Positions 1 to 8,456 of a stretch of DNA of 64,000 nucleotides are shown one piece after another. Source of the DNA: Pycnococcus provasolii (Eukaryota; Chlorophyta; Pseudoscourfieldiophyceae; Pseudoscourfieldiales). Made by a program: the position numbers and the translations under genes. How positions within the stretch are numbered: position 1 is the stretch's first letter; each line of letters starts with the position of its first letter. The DNA lies in NCBI GenBank assembly GCA_049487715.1, contig CP150560.1, positions 248,001 through 312,000 of the forward strand, read 5' to 3'. A model generated the notes under the pieces. That model was not told the DNA's origin, did not search any database, and worked only from the letters and a program-made list of their open reading frames with translations.

Positions 1-1
1 C

Positions 2-535
2 GCCGGAGACTTCGTCGACATCGCCGCCGGTACCGGCCACTCGATCGCGATTCGACGCAACGGGAGTATCGCGTGCTGGGGACACAACGGCTACGGCCAG
101 GCGCCTCCCGACGGCATCGAGGGCGACTTTGTCGCCATCGACGCGGGTAGTCAGCACTCGTTGGCGCTCCGACGCAATGGGAGTATCGTGTGCTGGGGCA
201 ACAACGACGAAGGCCAAGCGCCTCCCGACGGCGTCGATGGTGACTTTGTCGCTATTGCTGCGGGTACATATCACTCGGCGGCGATCAAACGTGACGGGAG
301 CCTCGCATGTTGGGGCACGGACGTTAACATATGTACCGGAGAGAATCGCCCTTTGCACGCGCCTCCCGAAGGCATCGCCGGTAACGGTGGCTCGTTTGTT
401 GCCATTGCCGCAGGTGGCAATCGCGCGCTAGCCATACGGCAAGACCGCGACGGCAACGATGATGCCATCATGTGCTGGAGTGGCACCGAATTCATTGAAG
501 TCGAAATGAATGAGGAGTCTGAAGAAGAAGATTGA
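2..535 (+). CDS. RCC1-like repeat protein, C-terminal part (5' truncated by window)
   Basis: The frame is open from the window edge to a TGA at 533-535. It holds at least three tandem ~38-residue units of the form DFVxIAAGxxHSxAIRRxGSIxCWG followed by GQAPPDG, which is the RCC1 / regulator-of-chromosome-condensation beta-propeller blade pattern in its CWG-rich variant. The last blade is followed by an acidic tail ending in EESEEED. Blades of this kind form a seven-bladed propeller used for protein or nucleotide-exchange interactions; no partner domain is visible because the N-terminus lies outside the window. Strong blade periodicity and codon bias support coding. The specific function is unknown. 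Confidence 0.85.
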   Translation, partial: AGDFVDIAAGTGHSIAIRRNGSIACWGHNGYGQAPPDGIEGDFVAIDAGSQHSLALRRNGSIVCWGNNDEGQAPPDGVDGDFVAIAAGTYHSAAIKRDGSLACWGTDVNICTGENRPLHAPPEGIAGNGGSFVAIAAGGNRALAIRQDRDGNDDAIMCWSGTEFIEVEMNEESEEED

Positions 536-657
536 GGAGTGAAGAGTGAGGAGACGACTTCAAGTGGGCTAAAACGTTGTTACTGTTTTTCCTTCCCACT
601 TTCCCCTCCTCCTCCTTTCTTTTTAGTTGTAACTTGTAGCAGTCGTTCAAAATCTAG

Positions 658-1719
658 CTAGTTGTTGTTGATGTCGCTCTCCCCCTCCTCCACGTCGTCG
701 TCGTAGTTGTAGTAGCTGTCACCACCCGGCCCTGGAGCTGCGTCGTAGTAGTAGTCTTCATCGTCGTAAAACTGAATGATGAGACGTTCAAGTTCAGGGT
801 CGTCTGAACTTGCACGCGTCGAGGCTGTTCGTGGCACGCCTTTATTTTGTATCTTGCTTTTGCTCAGGGTTGCGAGAAGTTTTTCAGGAGCGATGCCCGC
901 TGAATTGGCGATACGCCTCGCTCGCGAAATGTCCTCGTCCGACAGGCCAGGCCACGCCGACGCGGTCTCGTCTGAGACGCCGCGACTTCGCAGAACTGTA
1001 GCCTCAACAGCCTTCTCGTCGTTGCTGCTGCTGCCACCGCCGCCACTCTGAGCAGTGGAAGTGCATCGCACAACCTGCGTTTCCACAGGGGATATGCATG
1101 CACCGCCACCCATGGGACGTGAACGAGTCATGGTGCCGCTTGCCGCGTCACAAGAATCCCACGCGCTCCATTCTCCCGCAGGTACACACGAGCTCTTCCC
1201 ATTAGCGCACTGCGGATTCGTGGGATTCGTGTTGCCGGCATTGTACAGGCATTGTCCTCCAGCACAGCGCTGGCTTCCATCAGGGCATGCTCTCACGCAC
1301 ATGCCATTTTGCACGCTCGTGCACCTGTTCGATGCCGCGGCTGAGACACTTCCCACTCCAGCATCCATGGGCAAAAGTGCATTGCGGTACTCGCTCGGAG
1401 GGTCCTGCAGGACGACGTTGTTTTGAAACCCGGTGGCGTCGTTGAATCTCGGATCGAATCGGTTGCGGTTGACGTAGCACGCGCTCATGCACGCGTTGGA
1501 GTTGGCTCCGTGTCGTCGTTGGCAGTCGCTGCAGCTCTGCAGGAGCCGGCGTGACGCCGGCGTGAGTCGTGCGTGCGTGGACATGAGCTGACGTAACTGG
1601 AGCACATGCGGTGGCTCCTCCTCAGCAGACTCCTGCGACGACGACGACGACGACAAGTCAGAGGTAGCGCCGACGTGAACGACAAAGCAAGACGCGAGAA
1701 GAAGGCGCAGCATCGCCAT
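658..1719 (-). CDS. Secreted Cys-rich protein with thrombospondin type-1-like module
   Basis: The frame is open further upstream, but the first in-frame ATG is at 1719. It starts a clear signal peptide (MAMLRLLLASCFVVHVGA), giving 353 residues. A poly-Ser/acidic stretch follows, then an RRLLQ motif (residues ~57-61), a first Cys cluster (~63-81), a second Cys-rich segment (~133-171) and a thrombospondin-1-like module (~179-219) with the W-S-x-W-x-x-C signature and paired Cys. The C-terminal tail is rich in Asp, Glu and Tyr. This points to an extracellular or cell-wall protein. A TATAAA-like box lies about 34 nt upstream of the chosen ATG. No enzyme domain is recognised. Confidence 0.7.
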   Translation of the reverse strand: MAMLRLLLASCFVVHVGATSDLSSSSSSQESAEEEPPHVLQLRQLMSTHARLTPASRRLLQSCSDCQRRHGANSNACMSACYVNRNRFDPRFNDATGFQNNVVLQDPPSEYRNALLPMDAGVGSVSAAASNRCTSVQNGMCVRACPDGSQRCAGGQCLYNAGNTNPTNPQCANGKSSCVPAGEWSAWDSCDAASGTMTRSRPMGGGACISPVETQVVRCTSTAQSGGGGSSSNDEKAVEATVLRSRGVSDETASAWPGLSDEDISRARRIANSAGIAPEKLLATLSKSKIQNKGVPRTASTRASSDDPELERLIIQFYDDEDYYYDAAPGPGGDSYYNYDDDVEEGESDINNN

Positions 1720-1752
1720 GGACGTTGTCGTTGTTGCTGTGCCGTGACTCGA

Positions 1753-1758
1753 TTTATA
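1753..1758 (-). promoter_or_regulatory. Candidate TATA box
   Basis: On the minus strand this reads TATAAA, 34 nt upstream of the ATG at 1719. If used, the 5' leader would be very short. It supports the choice of start but is a common hexamer, so it is only suggestive. Confidence 0.35.
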
Positions 1759-1846
1759 GTGCAGAAATAACAAAGGGAGAAGGGAAGCTATTTTTCTCGT
1801 CCCCGTCCGGGCAGCCGGGGGCCGTACCCGTACGGTTTTGTCGAGA

Positions 1847-1911
1847 GTCGTCGAAATTGATTTTCCGGAATTAGGGGTCGTCGAAATTGATTTTCCAGAA
1901 TCCGAATTAGG
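1847..1911. repeat. Tandem 30-bp direct repeat upstream of a secreted-protein gene
   Basis: Two adjacent copies (1847-1876 and 1877-~1907) share the 20-base core GTCGTCGAAATTGATTTTCC and a GAATTAGGGG-like end. They lie ~130-190 bp upstream of the minus-strand gene starting at 1719 and ~140 bp from the plus-strand gene at 2049, so they sit in a divergent promoter region and could be paired regulatory sites. Confidence 0.5.
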
Positions 1912-2048
1912 GGTTGGGTGATGCAATCCGATGCTGGAGATTCGGTTCGAACAACCACAACCGTTGTTTCAACAAGAACTAACCTTAATCAATCTGACCT
2001 TCTCCTTCTTTCAAACCCTGCGATCACTCCCTCCTTCTGGTCGTGAAG

Positions 2049-2741
2049 ATGACGACGACGATGCTCGCATGCATGCTCACGCTCCTCCTAGTCCTAGCTA
2101 CCGCGGCGACCACTCCTCATCATGAGTGCCACGCGCAGGCTTTGCACCGTCCCTGTGATAATGATCACGCGAATGCCGTGGACGGGGAAGTGAAAGCGGC
2201 GACGGCAGAACTCAACCCTGGATCGGAGTCGACGATGAACATGACGACGAATACGACGAATGATGCGACGCCGACCCCTGCAAAGGCGTTCGCGGTATCG
2301 ACGAAGGCGATGTTCTCCTCCTCCGCCGCCGCCAACACCAACGATGGCCCGATCAGGCAGGCGCTCAAGTCAGCTTCGGAGCAGATTCAAGGTCTCGCGC
2401 AGCCAGGACAGCTTCAGACTGCCGTGCAATCGATAACCGAGGGACTGAGGTCAGCTTCGGAGCAGGTTCAAGGTCTCGCGCAGTCTGAGCAGCTTCAGAC
2501 TGCCGTGCAATCGGTAACCGAGGGACTGAAGTCCGCTTCGGAGCAGGTTCAAGGTCTCCTGCAGTCTGAGCAGCTTCAAACTGCCGCACAATCGGCGATC
2601 AAGCAAATCTCTGAAAGTGTCACCACTCTCACGCAGTCGCTTCAGCAACGAGGAGGATCGGGTGATGGCCTTTTAGCGAAGAAGGTGGAGATGAAGAAGA
2701 ACGTGCTCGCTCGTGCTGGCCTCGGTGGTCAACAGCCTTAG
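2049..2741 (+). CDS. Secreted repeat protein with three 27-residue amphipathic repeats
   Basis: The ATG at 2049 opens a signal peptide (MTTTMLACMLTLLLVLATA) and a 230-residue protein. After a low-complexity Thr/Asn/Ala region come three consecutive 81-bp repeats (2364-2444, 2445-2525, 2526-2606). Each encodes SASEQ-(I/V)-QGL-x-Q-x-x-QLQTA-x-QS with Ala/Gln/Ser-rich helical character, followed by a fourth degenerate helix and a basic C-terminus (KKVEMKKN). The pattern resembles amphipathic-helix proteins (apolipoprotein or LEA-like) but no family is recognised. It is transcribed divergently from the TSP1-like secreted gene and shares its upstream region. Confidence 0.65.
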   Translation: MTTTMLACMLTLLLVLATAATTPHHECHAQALHRPCDNDHANAVDGEVKAATAELNPGSESTMNMTTNTTNDATPTPAKAFAVSTKAMFSSSAAANTNDGPIRQALKSASEQIQGLAQPGQLQTAVQSITEGLRSASEQVQGLAQSEQLQTAVQSVTEGLKSASEQVQGLLQSEQLQTAAQSAIKQISESVTTLTQSLQQRGGSGDGLLAKKVEMKKNVLARAGLGGQQP

Positions 2742-3238
2742 AAGAGGATCTTCTTCGCACGGTGAGTGAGAAAAAATGATATCCGCATGCGCGTGTGCAT
2801 TTGAGTTTTGACAAACGGTGGATGTTGCGAAATACAAGCCGACGGTGAACAGTCGAGGCGAGAGGAGGAGAGATGCGCACACTCGCCGCAGGATGTTTGG
2901 TGGTTTAGTTAGTTACTACTACAAGTTAGTAAGTAAGAGGAGTCAACTTCTGTTTGTTTCCCAAATTTCTTATTTGGCTTATGCCGCCACAGGTGTGCTA
3001 CCTAGCTAGTGCGAGCTACTCTACTCCTCCTCCTCTAACGAGACAAGCCCTCCTCGCCTGCGCTTATTTATTATTCATCGCCGCATCTTGGCCGCATCAA
3101 GGAAAAAATTTAAAAATCACCGAGATCTCGACTCGGGGTTAGTTTGAGTTTGGCTCCGTTGTTAGTTGAGGAACCCCCGAGTGAAATGTGTGTGAAACTT
3201 CAGAGTGCAGACGCGTCAGCACTTGACAGCTTGGTTGC
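2742..3238. other. Intergenic region, no gene seen
   Basis: This is AT-richer sequence with short GTTAGTTAG/TAAGTAAG-type simple repeats. The frames present are short, lack codon bias and resemble no protein. It holds the 3' flank of the repeat-protein gene and the promoter of the gene at 3239. Confidence 0.6.
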
Positions 3239-4168
3239 ATGAACCTGTGCCAGTACGTCGCAAGCACGTTTCATTCAAACGCTATTGCGAAGACGTCGAC
3301 GATGGACAGCAGCAGCAATGACAACAACGACAACATCTCGCCGTCGGCGGCGGCGGATATATTCACGCCCAACCAGGAAGGCGAGGATGCGCAGGCGCTT
3401 CCCGCTTCGTGGCGCGGAAAGCCGTCGGCACTCGAGCCCGTGACGCTGTACTCGTGGCGTGTCTCACCACCCGCGGCGAAGGTGCGCACGCTCCTGCGCC
3501 TATTCAACATCAACTTTCAGCAAATTGATGGACGCATGCCTGGATCGAAGTACCGCAAGGTGCCCGTTCTTCTCGTAGGTCCAGGCAAATTCCAGATCAA
3601 CGACAGCTTTGCGATAGCAAAGGCACTATGCCCAGTGCTCACAGGACGAGAGATGCCAGCCACGGAATGCGAGCTCGAGAAGGCGATCACCTACAAGCTG
3701 ATGGTGGCACTCGAACTTCAGGTGTTTCAATCTCGAGAAGATTTCCTTAAATTCTCAGGGCAATTCTCGAAAACAGCCACCAAGGATGGCTTCTTCGCAA
3801 AGGCGAAGCGGTGCATGCTCACCACGATGCATGCTTGCGTGCTACAGCGCCTCGCACCTAACATGATCGCAAAGCGGTACCCTGATGCGAAGGGTGGGAA
3901 GGAATCTGCTAGCGACGTGCTCTCGCTACTCAAGAAGTTTCGAGATGCGGCGCCTGATCGCAAGCAATTCCTCTCCGGAGGAAACCAGCCTGGAGTGCTT
4001 GACGCGAGTTTGTTTGGTGCAGTCGCCGTCTTTGTCGAGTGCGATATTCCCTTCGTCAAGGAGATGCTGACTGAATCAGGCTTCTATCCGACGTGGTACG
4101 AGTCCATCAAGACCCGCCTGGATGGCGACGTCTTTGGAGACAACCTGTCGTCGTCTGTCAGCAAATGA
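3239..4168 (+). CDS. Prostaglandin E synthase 2-like GST-fold protein lacking the CxxC
   Basis: 309 residues from the ATG at 3239; an internal ATG at 3302 is also possible. After a low-complexity N-terminus, residues ~69-130 form a thioredoxin/GST N-terminal domain: LYSWRVSPPAAKVRTLLRLF, then KYRKVPVLLV and INDSFAIAKAL. These match the layout of membrane-associated PGES-2 (beta strand, active-site turn, the cis-Pro 'KVP' strand and the 'NDS' helix). A helical GST-C-like domain follows (~140-300) with the LDASLFG element typical of the family. In canonical members the active-site turn is CPFC; here it is SPPA (residues 76-79), so thiol chemistry through that motif looks lost. The 3' end faces the reductase gene 133 bp away. 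Confidence 0.7.
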   Translation: MNLCQYVASTFHSNAIAKTSTMDSSSNDNNDNISPSAAADIFTPNQEGEDAQALPASWRGKPSALEPVTLYSWRVSPPAAKVRTLLRLFNINFQQIDGRMPGSKYRKVPVLLVGPGKFQINDSFAIAKALCPVLTGREMPATECELEKAITYKLMVALELQVFQSREDFLKFSGQFSKTATKDGFFAKAKRCMLTTMHACVLQRLAPNMIAKRYPDAKGGKESASDVLSLLKKFRDAAPDRKQFLSGGNQPGVLDASLFGAVAVFVECDIPFVKEMLTESGFYPTWYESIKTRLDGDVFGDNLSSSVSK

Positions 4169-4301
4169 GTGACTTCGGAAATCGAGCAATTAAAAGGAGT
4201 GTTTGGCGCTTCGCGCGTTTCGTTTTTCCTTTGTTTTTTGTTTTATGCTTCAGTTTTGTGAGTGCTACAGACAGTAAGAGGGGAAAAAATCGTAATCGTC
4301 A

Positions 4302-5228
4302 TCAATCAACATTTTTCATCAGATTGGTTGGTTTGCGCATGCCCATCGCACCGAAGAGCAGCCTGTAAGCCGCGCCAAAAGGTGTGAGAAAGCGTATGTA
4401 GCGCATGCGTCCACTGCAGCTGCACGGCACACCACGAAGCCTTGGAACGAGCCACGACGCCACCTCTGCAGGCTCGGCGACGAGGTTCGATAGCACTTTC
4501 ACGGTCGACGTTCGCGAAAAATCTACCGCACCACGGAGCAGACGTGTATTCACCATGCCCGGCGATGCCATGTGCACGCCCACTTGAGCGAGCTTCTGCT
4601 CAGTCACTTCTTTTCTCAGTGTTGCCGCGAGCTGTGTGATTCCTCTCTTGCTGCACCCGTAGACGGAGTTGCCCGGCGTGGCGTTGCCCCACGCTCCCGT
4701 CCCATCCATGAAGAAGAGCGTGCCTCCACAACTTGCGAGCGCAGGGATGGCTCGACGTGCGACGATGAGTGCCCCTGTCATGTTCGCGTCGACCATCGTG
4801 CGGAGCTGCCCATCCACTGCCATGTCGACGAGTCGCATTTTCGGCGACTGAGAAAGTGCGGCGTTGTTAAGCACCAGGTCTGGTGGGCCACCCATCGCCT
4901 TCTCCGCGCTTTCGAAGAGGCGGTCGACATCTCGATAGTCCGACACGTCGCACTGAACTGCGTGGCATCCCAGCGACTCCGCCGCCTCTGTCACAGCACT
5001 CTCGTCACGGCCGCACACCGTCACGGAGTCGCCAAGAGCCAGAAACTCACGCGCCATCGCGAAGCCGAGGCCTCGCGTCCCACCCGTTATGATGACGCGA
5101 CGGGAGCGCGAACGGGACGTATCGGGCGAAACACGACCTTCGAGGAAATACCGCAACAAGGAAGGAAGGTGAGCGAGAGAGGCGCCGAGCACAAGGCCGC
5201 CGAGCAACGACGGGAAGGAGACGGACAT
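4302..5228 (-). CDS. Short-chain dehydrogenase of the chlorophyll b reductase (NYC1/NOL) type
   Basis: 308 residues from the ATG at 5228; the open frame upstream of it has no ATG. A hydrophobic N-terminus (~1-30) could be a membrane anchor or targeting segment. The Rossmann core shows TGGTRGLG (48-55), NNAA (121-124), MDG (174-176) and YGCSK (190-194). The MDG in place of the usual catalytic Ser strand, the GVHMASPGMV segment and the C-terminal LVPRLR...YIRFLTP are features I associate with NYC1/NOL proteins. Those reduce chlorophyll b to 7-hydroxymethyl chlorophyll a with NADPH at the thylakoid during light-harvesting-complex turnover. Assignment to the SDR superfamily is secure; the substrate is inferred. 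Confidence 0.7.
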   Translation of the reverse strand: MSVSFPSLLGGLVLGASLAHLPSLLRYFLEGRVSPDTSRSRSRRVIITGGTRGLGFAMAREFLALGDSVTVCGRDESAVTEAAESLGCHAVQCDVSDYRDVDRLFESAEKAMGGPPDLVLNNAALSQSPKMRLVDMAVDGQLRTMVDANMTGALIVARRAIPALASCGGTLFFMDGTGAWGNATPGNSVYGCSKRGITQLAATLRKEVTEQKLAQVGVHMASPGMVNTRLLRGAVDFSRTSTVKVLSNLVAEPAEVASWLVPRLRGVPCSCSGRMRYIRFLTPFGAAYRLLFGAMGMRKPTNLMKNVD

Positions 5229-5377
5229 GGCAAGATCTGAATGCCCCTCCCCGCGCACAAGGGAAGAAGGGAAGGGGGGAAGGGAAAAAAGGAATTTCGT
5301 GGCTCAAGTTTCGTGGGAGAAAAAATCTCACCAAGAAAATCAGAGAAAAACGCAAGTCCAGGCTGTCAATTCCCACG

Positions 5378-7378
5378 TTACATGAGCAGCGATGAAGGGC
5401 CGACGCCGTTCTTGCGCTCGCCGAGAGCACGCAGCTTCATCACGCGCTCAAGCTGGCTGGCCAGCGACGACTTCTCGCTCGCCGCAGCCTCCAGCCCGCG
5501 CACGACGCGGGACGTCGAGCGAGACAGGGCGCCGCACGTGCGCGTCAGACGGCAGAGCAGCGTCAGAGACAGCGAGAGCGCGTCAGGTTCGTCGTTCTTT
5601 GCGGCATCTGCAAGGTACCGGTCAAGCGACGCGTCGCACGAACGGTCATCTAAGGGCGCAGAGAGACGCTGGTAGTCGGCACGGTTGCTGTCGTCGCCGT
5701 CGTCGTCCGAGTCGCTGTCCGCGCTCGCGGGGAGGTCGACACGCTCGGCACGGCGGCGAGATGTGTCGGAGGCGATTGCCGCGTCCCGAGCTTGTTTGAG
5801 AAGTGTAAACACTTCTGAGGTCATTGCGGTAGCTGACTGCGTCCTTTCTTTTTCCGCACGTTCGGCTGAGAGCTCAGCCAGCAGCGCGTCGGCGCGCGCC
5901 GTGGCTGCCTGCGCAGCGGCCCTGGATGAGGCGACGGATGCCTCCGCCTCGGTGGCACGCTTTGCCGCCGCCGCGGCATCTTTTTCAGCCTTTGCGGCAC
6001 GTGCCTCCGCGGCTGCTGCCACAGCCTCCGCGGTGGCAAGCGCGCTTGCGCTTGTTATCTGCGCCTGCTCCAGCCGTGCTGCCGCGGATTCGGCGGATGT
6101 GCGCAGTCGCTCCATTTCCTCGAGCTCGATTTTGTGGTAGTCCGTCTGCTCTAGCAAGGACGTCTTCGTGCGCTCGAGTGCAGAGCGCAGCGACTTGTCG
6201 AGAAGTGAGCTGACGGGTGTACCTGAAATCAAGGAGGCGATATTGTTGTTGTTGGTTGCTGCTGGCGATCTCTCTTGAGCTGCAGGCTCGCTCTTCGGAA
6301 TTTCTGAGGAAGTTTTCTCGAAGTTTGTCGGTGACGCAGGAGGAGGAGACGTCTCCTCTTCTACCCCAGGCTTGACAGGCACATCGGCAGCGGCCTTCTC
6401 AGGCATATCCTCATGTGCGGCGGTGGCATCCTCCTGAATCTGCTCCTGCTGCTCAGGTGCGACGTCATCAACCACCTGCGTCTCCGTCATCACAGCCTCC
6501 TCCTCCTCCTCCTCCTGAGCCTGCTCCTCCTCCTGAGCCTGCTCCGTCGTTGCTTCGTTTTCCTCAGGTGCCGCCACCACAGCCTCCTCCTCCTCCTGAG
6601 CCTCCTCCTCAGCCTGCTCCGTCGTCGCTTCGTTTTCCTCAGGTGCCGCCACCACAGCCTCCTCCTCCTCCTGAGCCTGCTCCGTCGTCGCTTCGTTTTC
6701 CTCAGGTGCCGCTACAGCCTCCTCCACCTCCTGAGCCTGCTCCATCGTTGCTTCGTTCTCCTCAGGTGCCGCTACAGCCTCCTCCTTCTCATGAGCCTGC
6801 TCTGTCATCTCAGTCTCCTCCTGAGCCTGCTCCGTCATCTCAGTCTCCTCCTGAGCTTGCTCCGTCGTCGCTTCGTTCTCCTCAGGTGCCGCTACAGCCT
6901 CCTCCTTCTCCTGAGCCTGCTCCGTCGTCGTAGCCTCCTCATGTACCGCTACAGCCTCCTCCTCCTCCTGAGCCTGCTCCGTCATCTCAGCCTCCTCCTG
7001 AGCCTGCTCCGTCATCTCAGTCTCCTCCTGAGCCTGCTCCGTCGTCGCTTCGTTCTCCTCAGGTGCCGCTACAGCCTCCTCCTCCTCCTGAGCCTGCTCC
7101 TCATGTGCCGCTACAGCCTCCTCCTGCGCCTGCCCCCCACGTGTCCCCTCCTGATCGTGCGCCAAGCCCGCCTTTTCAGATTCGTTCGCTGCTTCCGGTT
7201 CACACTCCTGAGAGTTGGCGTATGAACGAGGAGGCAGAACGATCGTCGCATCGTTATCTTCCAGCTCAAGCTCCTCATGTGAATCCTTCAAGCCACTACT
7301 ACTACCTGCAGGTACCTCACACTCACAGCTCTCCTCCATTATGACAGGGACAGAGTTATTAACCTTAGATAGGTACAT
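5378..7378 (-). CDS. Glu/Ala-rich low-complexity and coiled-coil protein
   Basis: 666 residues from the ATG at 7378; a second ATG at 7339 is possible. Residues ~65-320 are many imperfect repeats of EENEATTEQAQEEEEAVAAP-like sequence built on GAG/GCx codons, a microsatellite-like minor expansion. Residues ~400-530 form a long Ala/Glu/Arg heptad region (ERTKTSLLEQ ... AEAEARAAKAEKDAAAAAKR), a strong coiled coil. A Ser/Asp patch (SADSDSDDDGDDS) and a short C-terminal helical domain follow. There is no enzyme motif; a cytoskeletal or scaffold role is possible. The long Pro/Leu/Ser frames on the opposite strand are mirror images of this repeat, not genes. Confidence 0.65.
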   Translation of the reverse strand: MYLSKVNNSVPVIMEESCECEVPAGSSSGLKDSHEELELEDNDATIVLPPRSYANSQECEPEAANESEKAGLAHDQEGTRGGQAQEEAVAAHEEQAQEEEEAVAAPEENEATTEQAQEETEMTEQAQEEAEMTEQAQEEEEAVAVHEEATTTEQAQEKEEAVAAPEENEATTEQAQEETEMTEQAQEETEMTEQAHEKEEAVAAPEENEATMEQAQEVEEAVAAPEENEATTEQAQEEEEAVVAAPEENEATTEQAEEEAQEEEEAVVAAPEENEATTEQAQEEEQAQEEEEEEAVMTETQVVDDVAPEQQEQIQEDATAAHEDMPEKAAADVPVKPGVEEETSPPPASPTNFEKTSSEIPKSEPAAQERSPAATNNNNIASLISGTPVSSLLDKSLRSALERTKTSLLEQTDYHKIELEEMERLRTSAESAAARLEQAQITSASALATAEAVAAAAEARAAKAEKDAAAAAKRATEAEASVASSRAAAQAATARADALLAELSAERAEKERTQSATAMTSEVFTLLKQARDAAIASDTSRRRAERVDLPASADSDSDDDGDDSNRADYQRLSAPLDDRSCDASLDRYLADAAKNDEPDALSLSLTLLCRLTRTCGALSRSTSRVVRGLEAAASEKSSLASQLERVMKLRALGERKNGVGPSSLLM

Positions 7379-7718
7379 TCATCGTCATCAGGAGCAGGTG
7401 CAAGCATTGTGTTGCACTCACTCAATACAGGTAAGAATATTGGGAATGAATACAAATAATAGAAAGGGAGCGTGTTATATCTGTCAGTTGGGTTTGGGGA
7501 GTGTTTTGCGTGCGAAGAACCCAAACCAGGCACCAGGGGGGAAAAGGGGGGGGGGAAGCAGATGCAGATGGGGGGGGGGTTGAAAAATTATGTTAACAAA
7601 TCACGTCAAATCCAATTCCCAAACCAAATCCGGATGACCATGCAAGAACGGGTCCCCTTCCCAAACCATTCCACCATAGTGAGAACGGAGAAAGAGGGGC
7701 GCGAGGGGAGTAGGCTAG

Positions 7719-7747
7719 CCCTAACCCTAACCTAAACCCTAACCCCC
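7719..7747. repeat. Interstitial telomere-like tract (CCCTAA)n
   Basis: About four units, CCCTAA with one CCTAAA variant, run into a C-tract. They directly abut the left 89-bp direct repeat of the inverted-repeat unit. The 340 bp to the left hold G-runs and no recognisable gene. Confidence 0.6.
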
Positions 7748-7835
7748 TCTTTTTTTAGTTTTTTTTGCGGCGCCTTGTTTTCCCTTTCCCTTTCGCAGAA
7801 CGAAAGAAAGATTCGTGCGCCTTTTCTTGTCGTTT
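7747..7835 (+). repeat. Left direct repeat of the compact element
   Basis: Begins CTC then T7-AG-T8-GCGGCGCC and ends in CTTTTCTTGTCGTTT. It matches 8565-8652 in the same orientation, apart from a G/C change plus one extra T near 7777. Confidence 0.8.
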
Positions 7836-7851
7836 TTTAGTCTTGTTTTTT

Positions 7852-7959
7852 AGTAAAAGGGCCCACCAGGTTTATAAAAATTAGTTTTTCCAGGTTTATA
7901 AAAAACCCTGCCCCCTTCCACCTCCCCCTGTGGCGCCATGGTGGCGACGACGCGCACGG
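7852..7959 (+). repeat. Left 108-bp inverted repeat with promoter-like boxes and start codon
   Basis: It is the exact reverse complement of 8457-8564. Inside are two copies of CCAGGTTTATAAAAA (7866-7880 and 7890-7904), 24 bp apart, which look like twin TATA boxes. The ATG at 7938 of the enclosed gene follows in a strong GCGCCATGG context, so promoter, leader and the first seven codons all lie in the repeat. Confidence 0.9.
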
Positions 7960-8438
7960 GACGAGCTGTGCACTTGCTGCTGGCGAAGCAGTCGCCGGTA
8001 AAGGTGCAAGCAGTTGTCGCGCGGAAGAAGAAGCGTAAGCTTGACTTGGACGCAAGCACGACACTTGATGAGGCTGTGACGACATCAAAGAGGACAAAGA
8101 AGCGTGCAACCGCTCAGGAGCTCCCCGAGGACGAGAAGATCTGCAAGTACGTGCAGTTTAGTTGTACGTGCCATGGCAAACTTGGAATAAAGCATAAGTT
8201 TGGCTATCAGTGCACGCGCAAGTGCAAGCACACCCTCGCACAAGGACTTCGAACTGGTCTCTACGTCGTTCCCTGTGGCCTTGAACTTGGCGTCGTATCG
8301 AAGCCGAAGAGCGCAGGCGGTCGGGCGAAGAAAGCAGGCAAAGCCCTCGAGTGTGAGTCAAGCGAGTCAGACGATGAGGAAGAGGATGACGAGTCGAGCG
8401 AACACGAGGACGGCTCAGAAGAGGACGAGATAGAATAG
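7938..8438 (+). CDS. Small Lys/Cys-rich protein with acidic tail inside inverted repeats
   Basis: 166 residues, not recognised. Residues 1-65 are basic (ARKKKRKL, KRTKKRA), resembling nuclear-localisation or DNA-binding stretches. Residues ~72-118 hold a Cys/His cluster (KICKYVQFSCTCHGK ... YQCTRKCKH ... VPCG) that could bind zinc. The C-terminus is strongly acidic (SSESDDEEEDDESSEHEDG). Because the start codon lies in the inverted repeat, the opposite strand from 8478 also begins with the same MVATTRT, then reads into a weakly coding frame. It could be a nuclear protein or an element-encoded binding protein; function unknown. Confidence 0.6.
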   Translation: MVATTRTGRAVHLLLAKQSPVKVQAVVARKKKRKLDLDASTTLDEAVTTSKRTKKRATAQELPEDEKICKYVQFSCTCHGKLGIKHKFGYQCTRKCKHTLAQGLRTGLYVVPCGLELGVVSKPKSAGGRAKKAGKALECESSESDDEEEDDESSEHEDGSEEDEIE

Positions 8439-8456
8439 ATAGAGAGTCATGCATGT

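Noticed and set aside
6413-7344. Plus-strand Leu-rich (270 codons) and Pro-rich (172 codons) frames
   Set aside because: They are antisense readings of the GAG/GCx repeats of the Glu/Ala-rich gene on the minus strand.
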